Below, in pieces: positions 11,901-23,939 of a stretch of 64,000 bases of DNA (position 1 is the stretch's first letter; the number at the start of each line of letters is the position of its first letter). A program made the position numbers and the translations under genes. Source of the DNA: Odobenus rosmarus divergens (lineage: Eukaryota > Chordata > Mammalia > Carnivora > Odobenidae); the NCBI RefSeq assembly GCF_000321225.1, contig NW_004450583.1, forward strand, positions 1,973,800 through 2,037,799. The letters are read 5' to 3'. The notes under the pieces are model-generated. The model made no database searches. It saw only the letters and a list, made by a program, of their open reading frames with translations, and had not been told where the DNA came from.

Positions 11901-14900
11901 CTATATTTTCTTTACCTCTTAGGATTATGCTACTACTTTTACTCCCCCGTTACACTGCAGTTCATAAATTTGTCTTGTGCCCTTTGTGCAGAAGTTATGT
12001 ATGTAAATCTTTCCCATTGGCATCAGTTTTAAGTCAGTTTGTTCTTTTTCCAGAAAGAAAAGTGGTAAAATCAAATCTTCTTACAAGAGAGAGTGTATAA
12101 ACCTTGGTTGTGATGTTGACTTTGATTTTGCTGGACCTGCAATCCATGGTTCAGCTGTCTTTGGTTACGAGGGCTGGCTTGCTGGGTACCAGATGACTTT
12201 TGACAGTGCGAAATCAAAGCTGACAAGAAATAACTTTGCAGTGGGCTACAGGACTGGAGACTTCCAACTACACACTAATGTGTGAGTATCTCTTTTCTGG
12301 GATTATTGTGATGTAGGACCTGGGGATGATATTGATGTCACCTGTTGTCTCTTACGAATCTAGGTACAATCTAAAGGATTTCTCTTAACACAAAAAGATC
12401 ATCATCCTTGGGCATTTCTGGGCACCTCTCAAAGTATATAGTAAAAAATGTTAGTCTGACTTTTCGGTGCTGAGAGAGTAATTGTTTTATATGAGGCTTG
12501 ATGTGCTTTGGATTTTTAGAAAAGGCTAAGATGTTACCAAATTACCAGTGTGTTCATTTGACTTAATTGTGATATGTGAGGTACTGAGTTGGTGGGATTG
12601 CCTAAAATGTATGGTGTTTTTACCTAACCCATATTAGATGTATGTGTGAAAAGGACTTAATTTTTTCCCTTATAAAATAAAGGATTGGTAAATAACAGAA
12701 GTACAAAGAAGAAAAGCAAAATTTCTCATGACCCCACCACCTAGATACATAATCTGTTAGTTGTTAATGTTTGAGAGTTTCATCTTTTTTATATGTTGTG
12801 TGTGTGACACACACACACACATACATACATACATGCACACATACATACATACATACCAGGCTGGTTTATAATTCTTTTCTACCTTAATACATTTTAATAA
12901 TTTTACTGTAGCATTATGTATTCTTCAACATGATTGTTAGTGGCTGTGTGGTAATTCTGCTGGATGGATGTATCATGATTTATATGACCTCTTATTTTGG
13001 GGCGTAGGTTGAGATAAAGATCTTTTAAAACTTTCACGTTTTCAGTGGAATACTACAGACCAGTGTGAGCAGTGCCTTTTATTTAATTATAATGCCACAA
13101 TATCAGCCTAGTGCCATAGACATTACATTGTCTATTCTAGATTTACAAATTTAAAAATGTCTTACAGCAATGATGGGACAGAATTTGGAGGATCAATTTA
13201 TCAAAAAGTATGTGAAGATCTTGACACTTCAGTAAACCTTGCTTGGACATCAGGTACCAACAGCACTCGCTTTGGGATTGCAGCCAAATATCAGTTGGAT
13301 CCCACTGCTTCCATTTCTGTGAGTACTACTGTGGGCTTAGAATGGGGTGGGATCTTTGGTTGTGGGAATTCCATCTTTGGGTATATTGTGCTGAAAATTT
13401 GAACTGTGGTTCACACAATCCCTAGCTGACTCACAGGTTGGGATTAGAATTTGTAATGCATGCATTTTTTGTGGAGGCAGTGTTAGAAGTTTGATATCCA
13501 GGTCACAGGAGTTTAACTCAAAAGCTGCTCAGTTTAGTGTAGATGATAACCCTGAGCTCCAAGCCCGTCTAAGCCCAGGGAAGCCCTGTTTCGGGGCCCC
13601 AGGCCAGGAGTAATAGTATTTTAATTGTTAGTCTTTCTATGTGGGATAATAGTATTTTGTTACTTTGACTTTGTCTTTAGGGTTTACAAAATACCTTTTA
13701 GATTTGATCTTAGGGGTCAGTGGTGCAATGCCATTTTGCAGGGGGAGATACCAAAGCTTCGAAGAAAAAGGACTTCGATCACTGCTAGGGAAAGAGAGCG
13801 GGAAGAAGGGCTTGCGTGTCTTTTAATTCCCCTCTTGTCTAGGGTGACCAGCTAGCTCAACCTGCTTTGCCTGGTACTATTCCAGCCTTAGCATTAAAAG
13901 TCCTGCACCCCAAGGACTCCCTCCCGCCATGGTGGATGACCACCCTGCTCCTGTCCTTGCGGTTTTTTGCTACTTCCTCCTTCAGTCATAGTGGGTTTGG
14001 GGCAGGAGGGAGTGCAGTGTCTGTAGAGGCGCTGGCTCTGGTTTCAGCAGCTGTTCCTGTGTGTCAGGTCAGGCACTGCCTGGTACTGTATGTACTGGGA
14101 ATGAAAGAAAGTTAAACCTTTCTGTTACATAAAGTGGTAATTCATTCCTGAGAGCAATGTTTTTTGAAAATTTGGGCAGTTAAGCTTTAGCCCCATTCTT
14201 ATTTTATGTTAGCAGCTGTCATCAGAGAGCATGAGAAGCATCCAGAATGCTTTTCCCATTGGCAAGGCAGTGATTGATTTATTTTTCCCTTCTCTGTTTC
14301 TCGTTGCACTGTAGCAGTGAAAACCTTAGGATTCACACAGTACACTACTCCCTGGTAGCTATGTTGCTCTTCTCCTCAAATGTGTGTCTGTGGCAGCAAC
14401 ACGGATTTAATGCGAGCCAGTGTAGTGCTCTCATAGTGTAAAATGGGAAGGCAGCTTTGGATCTGTGTGCCATTGAGTGACTTCTGGGGACTCGTTTGGA
14501 AATGTATCTAGCATTTCCTACCCAAGTATGCTGCTGTGCCCCCAATTAAGCATCACCCCGAAGTATTGCTTAATGTCCCATCACAGTTTGGTAGTTTACT
14601 TCTATTCTAACAGGAGAAACTTGTATCCAGTTGTCTGAGGCTCTTAATTTGTTGGGCACAAGGTGGTCACTAGTGGGGCATTTCTTCTTAGACTAATAGC
14701 TCACTTGGTTATTGGTGGCTTCTGAAGACTTGGCTATCCTGCCATGTGAACACAAGTGCTGTTTATATGACTTCTGCCTATAGTTACATATTTCTCTCTC
14801 TGGACTGTTTCGATGTTACACATTATAAAAGAGTGAAGACATCAAATAATTTCCAGATCTGTTTTGATCCCAGAGGCTGTCACCTTTTTACTACCAAGAA

Positions 14901-16840
14901 CATTGTGTCCTACTGACAAGTTTGACTTGGAGTTTAATGGATAAGAATTAAGTGGCACCTAGCTTTTGTTTGGCTTAGTGTTAAATTTTATTTATTTTAC
15001 TTCTCTAATATGAAATCTTTATCTTATACACGTCTTTTTTTAATTTAAATTCAGTTAGCCAATATATAGTACATCATTAGTTTTTGATGTAGTGTTCATT
15101 GATTTATTAGTTGTGTATAACACCCAGTACTAATCACAGCACGTACCCTCCTTAATGCCCATCACCCAGTTACCCCATCCCTCCTCCCCTTCTGCAACCC
15201 TCAGTTTGTTTCCCAGAGTCAAGAGTCTCTCATGGTTTGCCTAAATTTTATTATTTCACATGTGAATAAAAAAGCAGAACACTTGGTAATTGTATAATAG
15301 GGAAACCAGGGGTTTTGTCTCTGAATTCAAAAGAAATTTTACAGTTGTTTTTGCATTTTATTTTAGGCAAAAGTCAACAACTCTAGTTTAATTGGAGTGG
15401 GCTACACTCAGACTCTGAGGCCTGGTAAGTATTCTTGATAAGTAGGATTGGTGGTTTTGTTTTGTTTTGTTTTTTTTAAGTAGGATTGGTGTTTTAAGAA
15501 TTATTTTTCATTTCTCAGATTCTTTGTAAACCTTTCAGAGTACGATGAACACGTTTACCTTTTGCCACAGTTTTATTTATTTATTTATTTTATTTTGCTG
15601 GGCTGTTTGGAAGTTGCACCTATCCTGACACTTCCCTACATGCTTCAGCATGTCTCTATTCAGAAATGAGAACATTCTGGTCTCCTGCATAACCATAATA
15701 CCATTATCATCACACCTAAGAAATTTAATAGTCCATATTATGATTTAATCTCCATTCTGTAGTCACTTTCCTCATTTGTACCTGAAATGCCTTCTAGTAT
15801 TGTTTATTTCTCTAATCAAGGTTCACTCATTGCTTTCATTGTTTGGTCTCTGTAGTCACATTTACTTTATGTAGTATTTTGAGCCTTGTTGTATTTTCTA
15901 GAGCAGTACTTATCAGACTTCAGTGTGCGTGAGTCACCCGGGGACTCTTGCTAAAATGTACATTCTGATCCAATAGATCTGGAGTGAAGGGTTCTGTCTT
16001 TCTAACAAGCTCTAGGGTGATGCCAGTATCACTGGTTCTTGCCACCATTTGAATAGCAAGTTCTAAAGCACTTGGAACTTTTACTCTGTTCAAATAGGGA
16101 TATTCCCCCAGACTTTCTGTTTTGGCCTTTTTGAAAGCTCAAAAGACAAGTACGAAGAACACCTGTATACCCTTCCCCACATTCACTAACATCTACCACA
16201 TTTGTTTTCTCCATGTCTGCATACATAATCCCATTTTCCCACAGTCCCTTTTCATTTATTTAAATGTCTGTTTTGCAGACATGCAGACACATCTACCCAG
16301 CATGCATATCCCGAGAGTAAGACATTTTTCTTCATAACTACAATACCACTGTCACAGCTAAGGAAATTACCATTAGTTGAGCAATACAAATATGTAGTCT
16401 ATATTTAGTTTCCCCCACTTGTCTCTTTATTGTAGTTGTCCTGGTCCAATTATGATTGTCGTTTAGTGTCTAATAGTCTGGATAGTGTTTTGAATGTTAC
16501 TGTATTTTCTAGAGCACTTTTTGAACTTATTTTTAATGCTCTGTGACTTCACAGATCCCTTAACCTAGGATGATACCACCTGAATTCTGTCCGGTATCTC
16601 TGGGACTCCCAAGTGCCCTCTGGTGGTTGGCAATAATAGGTCATCTAGCAGGCTGAGGGAGGGACAGGCAGGATCTGGGGTGATTATTAAAGACTGCAGA
16701 CTCTTGAGGTGTTTCAGGCAAGTCATGGTTGCCTGCCTTTTTTTACAGGTGTCAAGCTTACACTGTCTGCTCTGGTAGACGGGAAGAGCATCAATGCTGG
16801 AGGCCACAAACTTGGGCTTGCCCTTGAGTTGGAGGCTTAA
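5921..16840 (+). CDS. VDAC2: Voltage-dependent anion channel 2, nine coding exons
   Basis: VDAC2 forms the 19-strand beta-barrel pore of the mitochondrial outer membrane that passes metabolites and ATP/ADP; it also binds BAK and restrains apoptosis. Coding exons: 5921-5951, 7035-7103, 7919-7968, 11149-11301, 11395-11447, 12054-12281, 13168-13318, 15367-15424 and 16749-16840. All introns are GT-AG, phases agree, and the sum is 885 bases: 294 residues plus TAA, the length of human VDAC2. The ATG was chosen because it gives the VDAC2-specific 11-residue N-terminal extension ([11 protein letters not shown]) before [10 protein letters not shown]. The GLK nucleotide-site motif is at 105-107 and the membrane-facing glutamate at E84. 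Cysteines lie at 8, 13, 47, 76, 103, 133, 138 and 210; position 227 is serine. Introns hold only repeats. The gene is convergent with COMTD1. Confidence 0.97.
9123..9413 (-). other. Unrecognised 96-codon antisense open frame in VDAC2 intron
   Basis: The minus strand is open from ATG at 9413 to a TGA ending at 9123. Composition is protein-like, not low-complexity: tyrosine, proline and charged residues are mixed, with stretches such as [13 protein letters not shown] and [16 protein letters not shown]. An acceptor-like 'cctctgcctccag' precedes the ACAGCC string and a donor-like CAG|GTACAT lies near the 3' end, so the interior could be one exon or a fossil of one. I do not recognise the protein. 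It could equally be a chance frame or a scrap of an unidentified retrocopy. Confidence 0.25.
9540..9710 (-). mobile_element. MIR SINE remnant
   Basis: The MIR core is read in reverse complement: 'cttgaggaaactgagaccca' followed by a worn 'aagtttaagcgtcttcctca'. The copy is old and diverged. Confidence 0.65.
10495..10679 (+). mobile_element. CAN-SINE (SINEC), plus orientation, in VDAC2 intron 3
   Basis: The head is a worn tRNA-like 'cgcctgagtggctcagtcat', followed by the TC-rich body and the tail 'aaataaataaaatctttaaa'. Flanks aattttcgggaa (10483-10494) and aatttccaggaa (10680-10691) are the likely target duplication. Confidence 0.9.
11485..11594 (-). mobile_element. Short CAN-SINE in VDAC2 intron 5
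   Basis: The reverse-complement tRNA head 'gagccagccaggtacccc' and part of the body lie between perfect 12-base repeats (tgctttaaattt) at 11473-11484 and 11595-11606. The internal length is about 110 bases, a short SINE variant lacking the long AG tract. Confidence 0.88.
12282..13167 (+). other. VDAC2: VDAC2 intron 6
   Basis: This intron holds a compound (TG)/(CA)/(CATA)n microsatellite at about 12796-12856. Nothing else is recognised. Confidence 0.6.
12796..12856. repeat. Compound TG/CA/CATA microsatellite
   Basis: A run of TG units is followed by CA units and then repeated CATA, with one ATGCACAC interruption. Likely polymorphic in length. Confidence 0.9.
13838..13950. mobile_element. Short non-autonomous DNA transposon-like repeat
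   Basis: The left end 'agggtgaccagct' and the right end 'ggatgaccaccct' are near-inverse copies, and the middle includes 'taaaagtcctgcacccca', typical of an old mammalian hAT-like miniature element. I do not assign the family name. Confidence 0.5.
15033..15245 (-). mobile_element. Carnivore L1 3' end, minus orientation
   Basis: The string 'ttaatttaaattcagttagc', the 'acacccagtactaatcacag' part and 'cttaatgcccatcacccagt' are the reverse complement of the 3' end of the carnivore L1 family. It is a 5'-truncated copy within VDAC2 intron 7. Confidence 0.85.
15903..16060 (-). mobile_element. MER20-like hAT-Charlie DNA transposon
   Basis: The pattern 'cttcagtgtgcgtgagtcac', then 'ccaatagatctggagtgaag', then 'tctaacaagctctagggtga' matches the course of MER20, with decay. 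The strand label is by recollection of the consensus and is less sure than the family. Confidence 0.65.
16614..16626 (-). promoter_or_regulatory. CTCF-like motif near VDAC2 last exon
   Basis: TGCCCTCTGGTGG fits the reverse complement of the CTCF core CCASYAGRKGGCR at every position. It has the same orientation as the site near the COMTD1 promoter. Occupancy is unknown. Confidence 0.45.
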
Positions 16841-17294
16841 TCCAGCTGAAAGAAACCTCTGGGAATGGATATCAGAAGATTTGGCCTTAATATATTTCCA
16901 GTGTGACCAGCAGGCTCCCCCCCGCCCAAGAAGGTGATCAAATCAAAGGATGATCTAAACAAGAGCTGTATTTTAAATATTTAGACAGTTACTTGTTAGC
17001 TGGTTTCTAGTTGAATTGGTTATCTATCTAGTTACCAGTGCTGCAGTCGTGCAGTCACCTATACATTATTTAAATGTATTTAACTGTTAAATGCGCTACC
17101 CACCAATAATGAAATAGACCTTTATGAAAACTGTGCAGTTGTGTGCATGTTTATTTTTATGTTCCTATTAACATTGAAAATTGCCATTGAACAAGATGGA
17201 TCAGTGGAAGTTTTAAGATGAGGTTAAAAAATTTTTGTTAAATCCAGCCCATCATTAGAATTACTTTTGGTATCCCCAAACAGTACAGATTATG

Positions 17295-17300
17295 AATAAA
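17295..17300 (+). terminator. VDAC2: Candidate VDAC2 poly(A) signal 1
   Basis: AATAAA lies about 455 bases after the stop codon. Confidence 0.5.
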
Positions 17301-17482
17301 AACAAGTATACATAATTAATGACTCCCCAAGTATTTGCAGAGTTTAAACATTTGCCAGGGTCAGATCTCCCTTGTATGTCACTAGTACCTTATTTTTCTG
17401 GTGAGCATTTTGCTTTTTACCTAAATCTGTGCCATAAAGTCCTCTGTGTCCCTAAAGTAACTCCACAAACTTTTTGGACTAC

Positions 17483-17488
17483 AATAAA
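17483..17488 (+). terminator. VDAC2: Candidate VDAC2 poly(A) signal 2
   Basis: AATAAA lies about 640 bases after the stop codon and is followed by GT-rich sequence at about 17515-17530 (cagtttgtaagtttgtcc), as seen at many cleavage sites. Confidence 0.45.
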
Positions 17489-17510
17489 ATAAGAGGATAT
17501 ATGCCTTTAT

Positions 17511-18950
17511 ATCTTCAGTTTGTAAGTTTGTCCAGAATTCCATTGGATCATTGAAGAGGTGGTGCTGAAGGCTGTATACACACACCATACCCCTGTGAGC
17601 TATTGCTGTGGGAAGTGAAGTAGGCCCTAGGTGGGATGGGACGAGGTGTAGGCAAATGGAGTGAGGTGTCAGTAACCAGAGGGACTTGAGAAGGGAGTAT
17701 ATGGGCCTCCGTGAGAGGTCATGAATCGTTTCTTTCTAGGCAGACACTGAAAGGGTTGGGCCTAAGTATGAGACCAGAAGCAGTGCCTTCAGGCTTTTTG
17801 GCCACTGGCCTTCATCTGCACTGGGGCTGAATGACAGAAATTAATAGGTGATTCTGGTTGGAAAAGTAGGAAACAGCAAGTGTTTTGGATGGGAGAAGAT
17901 AGTTTGAAGGGTGTGATCAGAGGTTAGAGAAGGGAGTTCAACATATTTACACTATTAGACCTGAGGTACCATTTGAAGTCTAAGAGGGAACAGGTAAGAA
18001 AATGTACTTTGAGACTCATTACCCAAAAAAGTGATACATGCTGAAAATTTCCAGGTCAGAAAGAATCTGATGAGAGATTAGAAGCTCAAGCAAGCTTTCC
18101 ATTGTGGGGTGATAAAGAGGCTCCTCCTGATCTATGTTTGTGCTAAGGGACTGGCAAGAATGGCCTGTGTGAATAAGACACACGTGATTTAATGGCAGAC
18201 AGTTGGAATTTGAGCCAGTTTGCTTGAGTCAGGATCTTTTGCTAGGTCAAACAGTTTTCCTGTTTGATGATGTCTGCAAGTTAGGTGTGAAAGCACATCT
18301 GCTTTTGGGATTCTCAAGAGAGGTGTGAAGTAGATCAGACATCTCTGAAACTCCACCTGGTGGGGAGGAACTGGTAATAGGCCCGTGACTTCTGAAGCCC
18401 CCTGGATGACCCGCTGCCCCAGAGCTAACAGGTGGCCTTCCCTCAGCTGTGGCTGGATTGTACCGCGTCCAGTACTCAGGATTGGGGTGTGGCACAAGTG
18501 AGTTAGCAGTTGGTCAGAGATACATTTAAGAAGAGTAAAGTGGACGTATTTACCCAGGTGCATCCTAATTAACGTTTTTAGCATGCAGGGGAGAGAAGGT
18601 TCCTGGGGCCCTGAGGGTTGCATAAAATACCAGGTTCGTCCCAGGAGGGGTAGGATTATGGAAGTTGCCAGCTATGGGCCCCTGTGGCCTTGTTTCTAAT
18701 AGTCTCCAGGCTTATAGCACCCAGGCCTAATCCAGTGGTGGCAAAACCTAATAGTATTCTAGGCTGATGCAGTTAGTCAGTCGAACACTTCATATTTGTA
18801 CCTGATACTCCTCTGTGTTGGTGTGGAGATAGGATCTTCCTGTGGGATTGGGATTAGGGAGGTCTAAATGGAGAGAAGTGAAGCACCTGGCTCCCTGTCC
18901 ACCTCCTCTCGTAGATGTTGGTGTGGGAAAGCCTAACTATATTCATCTTC
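17511..18950. other. Intergenic between VDAC2 and COMTD1, nothing recognised
   Basis: No gene or identifiable repeat is seen. A 144-codon minus-strand frame (18189-18623) shows no recognisable protein and is most likely chance. Confidence 0.5.
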
Positions 18951-18967
18951 CTGTGGGGAACTTTTTA

Positions 18968-19170
18968 TTTATTTATTTATTTTTTAAATTTTTATTTATT
19001 TATTGAGAGAGAGAGAGAATGGTAGAGAGCATGAGAGGGAGGAAGGTCAGAGGGAGAAGCAGACTCCCTGCTGAGCAGGGAGCCCGATGTGGGACTCGAT
19101 CCCGGGACTCCAGGATCATGACCTGAGCCGAAGGCAGTCGCTTAACCAACTGAGCCACCCAGGCACCCAC
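18968..19170 (-). mobile_element. Young-looking CAN-SINE with perfect target duplication
   Basis: The reverse-complement SINE has an intact tRNA head (cttaaccaactgagccaccc) and a long A/T tail. It is flanked by perfect 17-base repeats, ctgtggggaacttttta, at 18951-18967 and 19171-19187. The body is nearly identical to the copy at 38723-38948, including shared variants, which suggests a recently active subfamily. Confidence 0.95.
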
Positions 19171-19187
19171 CTGTGGGGAACTTTTTA

Positions 19188-19906
19188 AAAAAACTGCCAT
19201 ACTGATAGTCTCCTACCTAGACAGTAGGCCTTTCTACTTCACACCTTTCTGGCCAGTGATCCCACCCAGTCCCTCACCTTCCTCCAGGACTTCAGGGGGA
19301 GGACAGGATATATGCTCCAACCTTGAGGTCCTCAGGTTTAAGTCAAGTGGCCTGGTTCTCAGAGGTGATGTCCACTGAGCAGAGCCTCCACTGCAGAGGT
19401 GAGGTCGAGCTGACAGTTCTGTGAAAACATGGGCAAATAGAACTGGCATAACCTATGAAAGCGCCCAGTGGCAAACCTGGTCTGCTCTAAGGTGGTTTCC
19501 TGTTGTCGGACCCCAGATAGGGTTTCCAGTCAGTCCCAGCTGCACCAAACAAGACCATTCACTTGCCCCTCCTAGGAAGTGAAGTGGGGGGGGGGACCAA
19601 TGGGTGGGGGTTCTACCCAGCTGCCAGCCCTCAGATCCTGTAGAGTGGGGGCAAACCTGAGGAGCTGGGGTCCTGTATGTGGCCAGGCCAATCAAAACTT
19701 TATTTCCTGCTACCAGTCAGCTGGAGGCTCCTACTCAGGCTATAGACCTGGTGCCAGGTGGCCCTCAGGACTGTGCCAGGGAGGGGATGACGTCTATGAC
19801 CTCAAGGCCCCCATTTGCTTTAGGACCTGCCAGTGCTGGGCCTTCCCTCCCTACCCCACTTTTGCGCCACATACGGAGGCTCAAAAGATCGTGTCCCAGG
19901 CCCCAC
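19188..19906. other. Intergenic next to COMTD1 3' end
   Basis: This is GC-rich unique sequence with no recognised gene. A TGACGTCT string, half of a cAMP-response-type element, occurs near 19787. Confidence 0.45.
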
Positions 19907-19912
19907 TTTATT
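19907..19912 (-). terminator. COMTD1: COMTD1 poly(A) signal
   Basis: TTTATT on the plus strand is AATAAA on the minus strand, 77 bases beyond the stop codon, giving a short 3' UTR of about 100 bases. A second AATAAA at 19699-19704 could serve as an alternative. Confidence 0.7.
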
Positions 19913-19988
19913 GTCGAATTTAAAACTCAGGGTTGATGTCTGGGGTTCCCAGGTCCCCTCCCTTGAGGCCACCTGCTGGGGGCCGGCC

Positions 19989-21836
<1,848 letters not shown>

Positions 21837-22030
21837 GGTGCGACCAGGAGGCAGCCACGTACGGGTCACTTGGCTGGGCCTCCTGGGCCCACGCTGGGAT
21901 CCGCCTGCCCTCCAGGCTCCGCCCTGTCCCGGCACTGCCCGCGGAGCTGCGGTCTCGAACGCCATCTGGCGACCGCACAGCTTTACTGCAAGTCCCGCTA
22001 GAGCGAGCCGGGCGCCATCTGGTGGCTGCA
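21837..22030 (-). promoter_or_regulatory. COMTD1: COMTD1 promoter region, GC-rich
   Basis: The sequence just upstream of the COMTD1 ATG is GC-rich and TATA-less. It contains GCCATCTGG twice (about 21960 and 22015), the second within a full CTCF-like motif. The transcription start is not resolved. Confidence 0.55.
22013..22025 (-). promoter_or_regulatory. CTCF-like motif upstream of COMTD1
   Basis: CGCCATCTGGTGG fits the reverse complement of the CTCF core CCASYAGRKGGCR at every position. A weaker relative (CGCCATCTGGCGA) lies about 54 bases away at about 21959-21971. Confidence 0.5.
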
Positions 22031-22950
22031 CTGGGAACTGCACCCAGAGAGGGGCGCAAGCCCAGCATGCGGTGTCTGGGTTTTTCTTGCCGGCCCCTGA
22101 GGTCTACAGTCCTGGGTCAGGGAGGAAGAATGTGATGCCCCTCCTGGGTGTATGCTTCTTATTGCTCCTGTTTTTGCTGGGGCCCTGGAGCATATGTGGG
22201 TGGGTGGGCCCTCGGTGTAACAGGGTAGTAATGAGTACAACGTGATAGAAATGACAGGAGCTCTGAGAGGGACTGAGAGAATTAGGGGAGGCTTTTTGGG
22301 GAAGGTGAGTAAGGGTATCTGGTTGAAGGAGTGAAGGACCCGGTTTGGGGACAAAACCAGAGGTGGGGCTTGGGAGTCCTGAGACAGGTCTCATTGATGG
22401 GGCTCTGAGACAAGATTCTTAGAATCCTCCCCTTGGGCGCCAGACATGGGTGTGAGCTCTTGGGGCCATCATTCTCAGCCTGTTTCCTTTGTGGAAAACA
22501 GGAACCACAGTCTTACCGCAAATGGCACCAGGTCACACAACCTGGCACACTAGGTGCTCAGTAAATGGCAGCTGTTGGGGTGGAGATATTTTGGGGAGGA
22601 AAGTGGTGGAAGGGCAGCTGAGGTCGGCTCGCAGTGCTGTTCTGCAGGGACACGATCCTGTGAGCACTGATGGAGCGCCTTCTGTGACTCAAAGTGGGGA
22701 AGGGGAAAGAAGCTGTGCTGGCGCGTATTCTTAGGGAAGCTACATTCGGGGAACACAGCACACAAAAATGGGGGGCAACTCCACTTTCACCATTTCCTCT
22801 TCTGCAAAACGGGGTTATTAAGAATCCCCCCCCAACCACCCCCGCAGGGGATGAAATGAGAAAATCCCGGTGAAGGACTTAACACAGGGCCGGCCCTGAG
22901 TGGGCCCTACCTGTTACATTTAAAAGGAGTTAAAGTCCAAAGGGCAGACG
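22031..22950. other. Intergenic between COMTD1 and an orphan CpG island
   Basis: Unique sequence with a probable old MIR at about 22440-22575 (plus), ending 'gtgctcagtaaatggcagct'. No gene is recognised. Confidence 0.45.
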
Positions 22951-22959
22951 GTCATCCGA

Positions 22960-23430
22960 CTGCGGCTCAAGGTCACCTCCCCGGGCGTGCCTGCTCCCAC
23001 AGCCCACTGAGTGTCCAAACCAGAGCTGCACCGGGGCTGCCCAGGGGAGGCTCAGACTCCGAGGCCCGGAGGCAGGTTTATCGAGGTTTGGGGGTGGTGC
23101 GTGCGGCCGCGGCGTGGCTGAGGCTGAGGATCGGAGCGAGCTGGACACAAACTCGGAGCACAGCGCTGGGAAGGCGCGCAGGAGGAGACCCAGTTGCGGT
23201 GGAGGCTCCGGGAGCCGACGACCCGACCTCGAGGGAGACACAGGGGCGGGACTGACCCGGGGCGCGGGGTGGAGCCGGCTGCGCGGGGGCCGGGCTGGGG
23301 TGCTGCCGGGTGGGCCCTCGGCCGCCGTCCCAGTCCCTCCCGGTTCCCCGCGGTCCGGCCGGCGCCCTGCTTCGAGGGGTAGCGCCTTCCCCCTTACCGG
23401 GTGGCCCAGTACCTGTTTCTCTGACCTAGG
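22960..23430. promoter_or_regulatory. Orphan GC-rich CpG island
   Basis: Many CpG dinucleotides, a GCGGCCGC string at about 23102 and long open frames on both strands mark a CpG island about 1.2-1.6 kb upstream of the COMTD1 start, separated from it by ordinary sequence. No recognised exon lies in it. It could be an alternative COMTD1 promoter, the start of a non-coding RNA, or a regulatory island of the downstream gene desert. Confidence 0.55.
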
Positions 23431-23439
23431 AGTCTCATT

Positions 23440-23939
23440 CCCCAGAGTAAGGGCTGAGGCTGCTGGTCTCTCCCAGCGCTGAGCACACAGCAAATGCTAA
23501 ATAATTGCTCTCGGAATAGTATGTTGGAGCTTCGTGGGCTCCTAGCTGCCTGAGCTGCCAGTCCGGTCAGCACAGTAACCCGAGGGGCCATCTACTGAGC
23601 ACCCCGCATTCCACATCCAGCCTGCCTGTGAGGCGGGGATATGATTCCCATTTTCCAGAGGAGGAAACCGGAGCTCACAGAGGCCCCCTCTCCACGCGGA
23701 CTCCACGCACCGGGACCCCGCAGGAAGCGCTTTCCTGGCTGCTCTGCTGGGCTCCCTCCACCAGGCCGGCGGGCATGTGGGCACTGGGCTCAGCCTGGGC
23801 CGCAGACCAGCACTTTCTCCCCTGTCTGGGGGGCCGGATTGGGGCAGGCCCCCAGCTCACACCCGAACCTCCCTCCCCGAGAACCGGCTTCAGGCGAGAG
23901 GCCTGGAGAGGGGGTGGGGGGCGGAGCGGGCACGGAGGG
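23440..23939. other. GC-rich intergenic, nothing recognised
   Basis: The sequence at 23630-23690 resembles a worn MIR core (cccattttccagaggaggaa). No gene is seen, though several frames are open because stop codons are rare in GC-rich DNA. Confidence 0.4.

Larger units (their letters stand above)
13319..15366 (+). other. VDAC2: VDAC2 intron 7
   Basis: The intron contains a short DNA-transposon-like element (about 13838-13950) and a carnivore L1 3' end (15033-15245). The remaining sequence, including open frames near 13625-14115, is not recognised as coding. Confidence 0.6.
15425..16748 (+). other. VDAC2: VDAC2 intron 8
   Basis: The intron holds a MER20-like element (15903-16060) and two stretches (about 15640-15800 and 16120-16540) of an old interspersed repeat that also occurs at about 40.6-41.5 kb. 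A CTCF-like motif lies at 16614-16626, close to the last exon. Confidence 0.6.
16841..17510 (+). other. VDAC2: VDAC2 3' untranslated region (approximate end)
   Basis: The stretch after the TAA at 16838-16840 is AT-rich and free of repeats, consistent with a 3' UTR. Two AATAAA signals follow, at 17295-17300 and 17483-17488; which is used cannot be told from the sequence. Confidence 0.6.

Noticed and set aside
22930..23493. 187-codon minus-strand frame and a 122-codon plus-strand frame in the GC island
   Set aside because: Both strands are open because of GC richness. The peptides are low-complexity Pro/Arg/Ser and no homology is recognised. Kept only as a CpG island.
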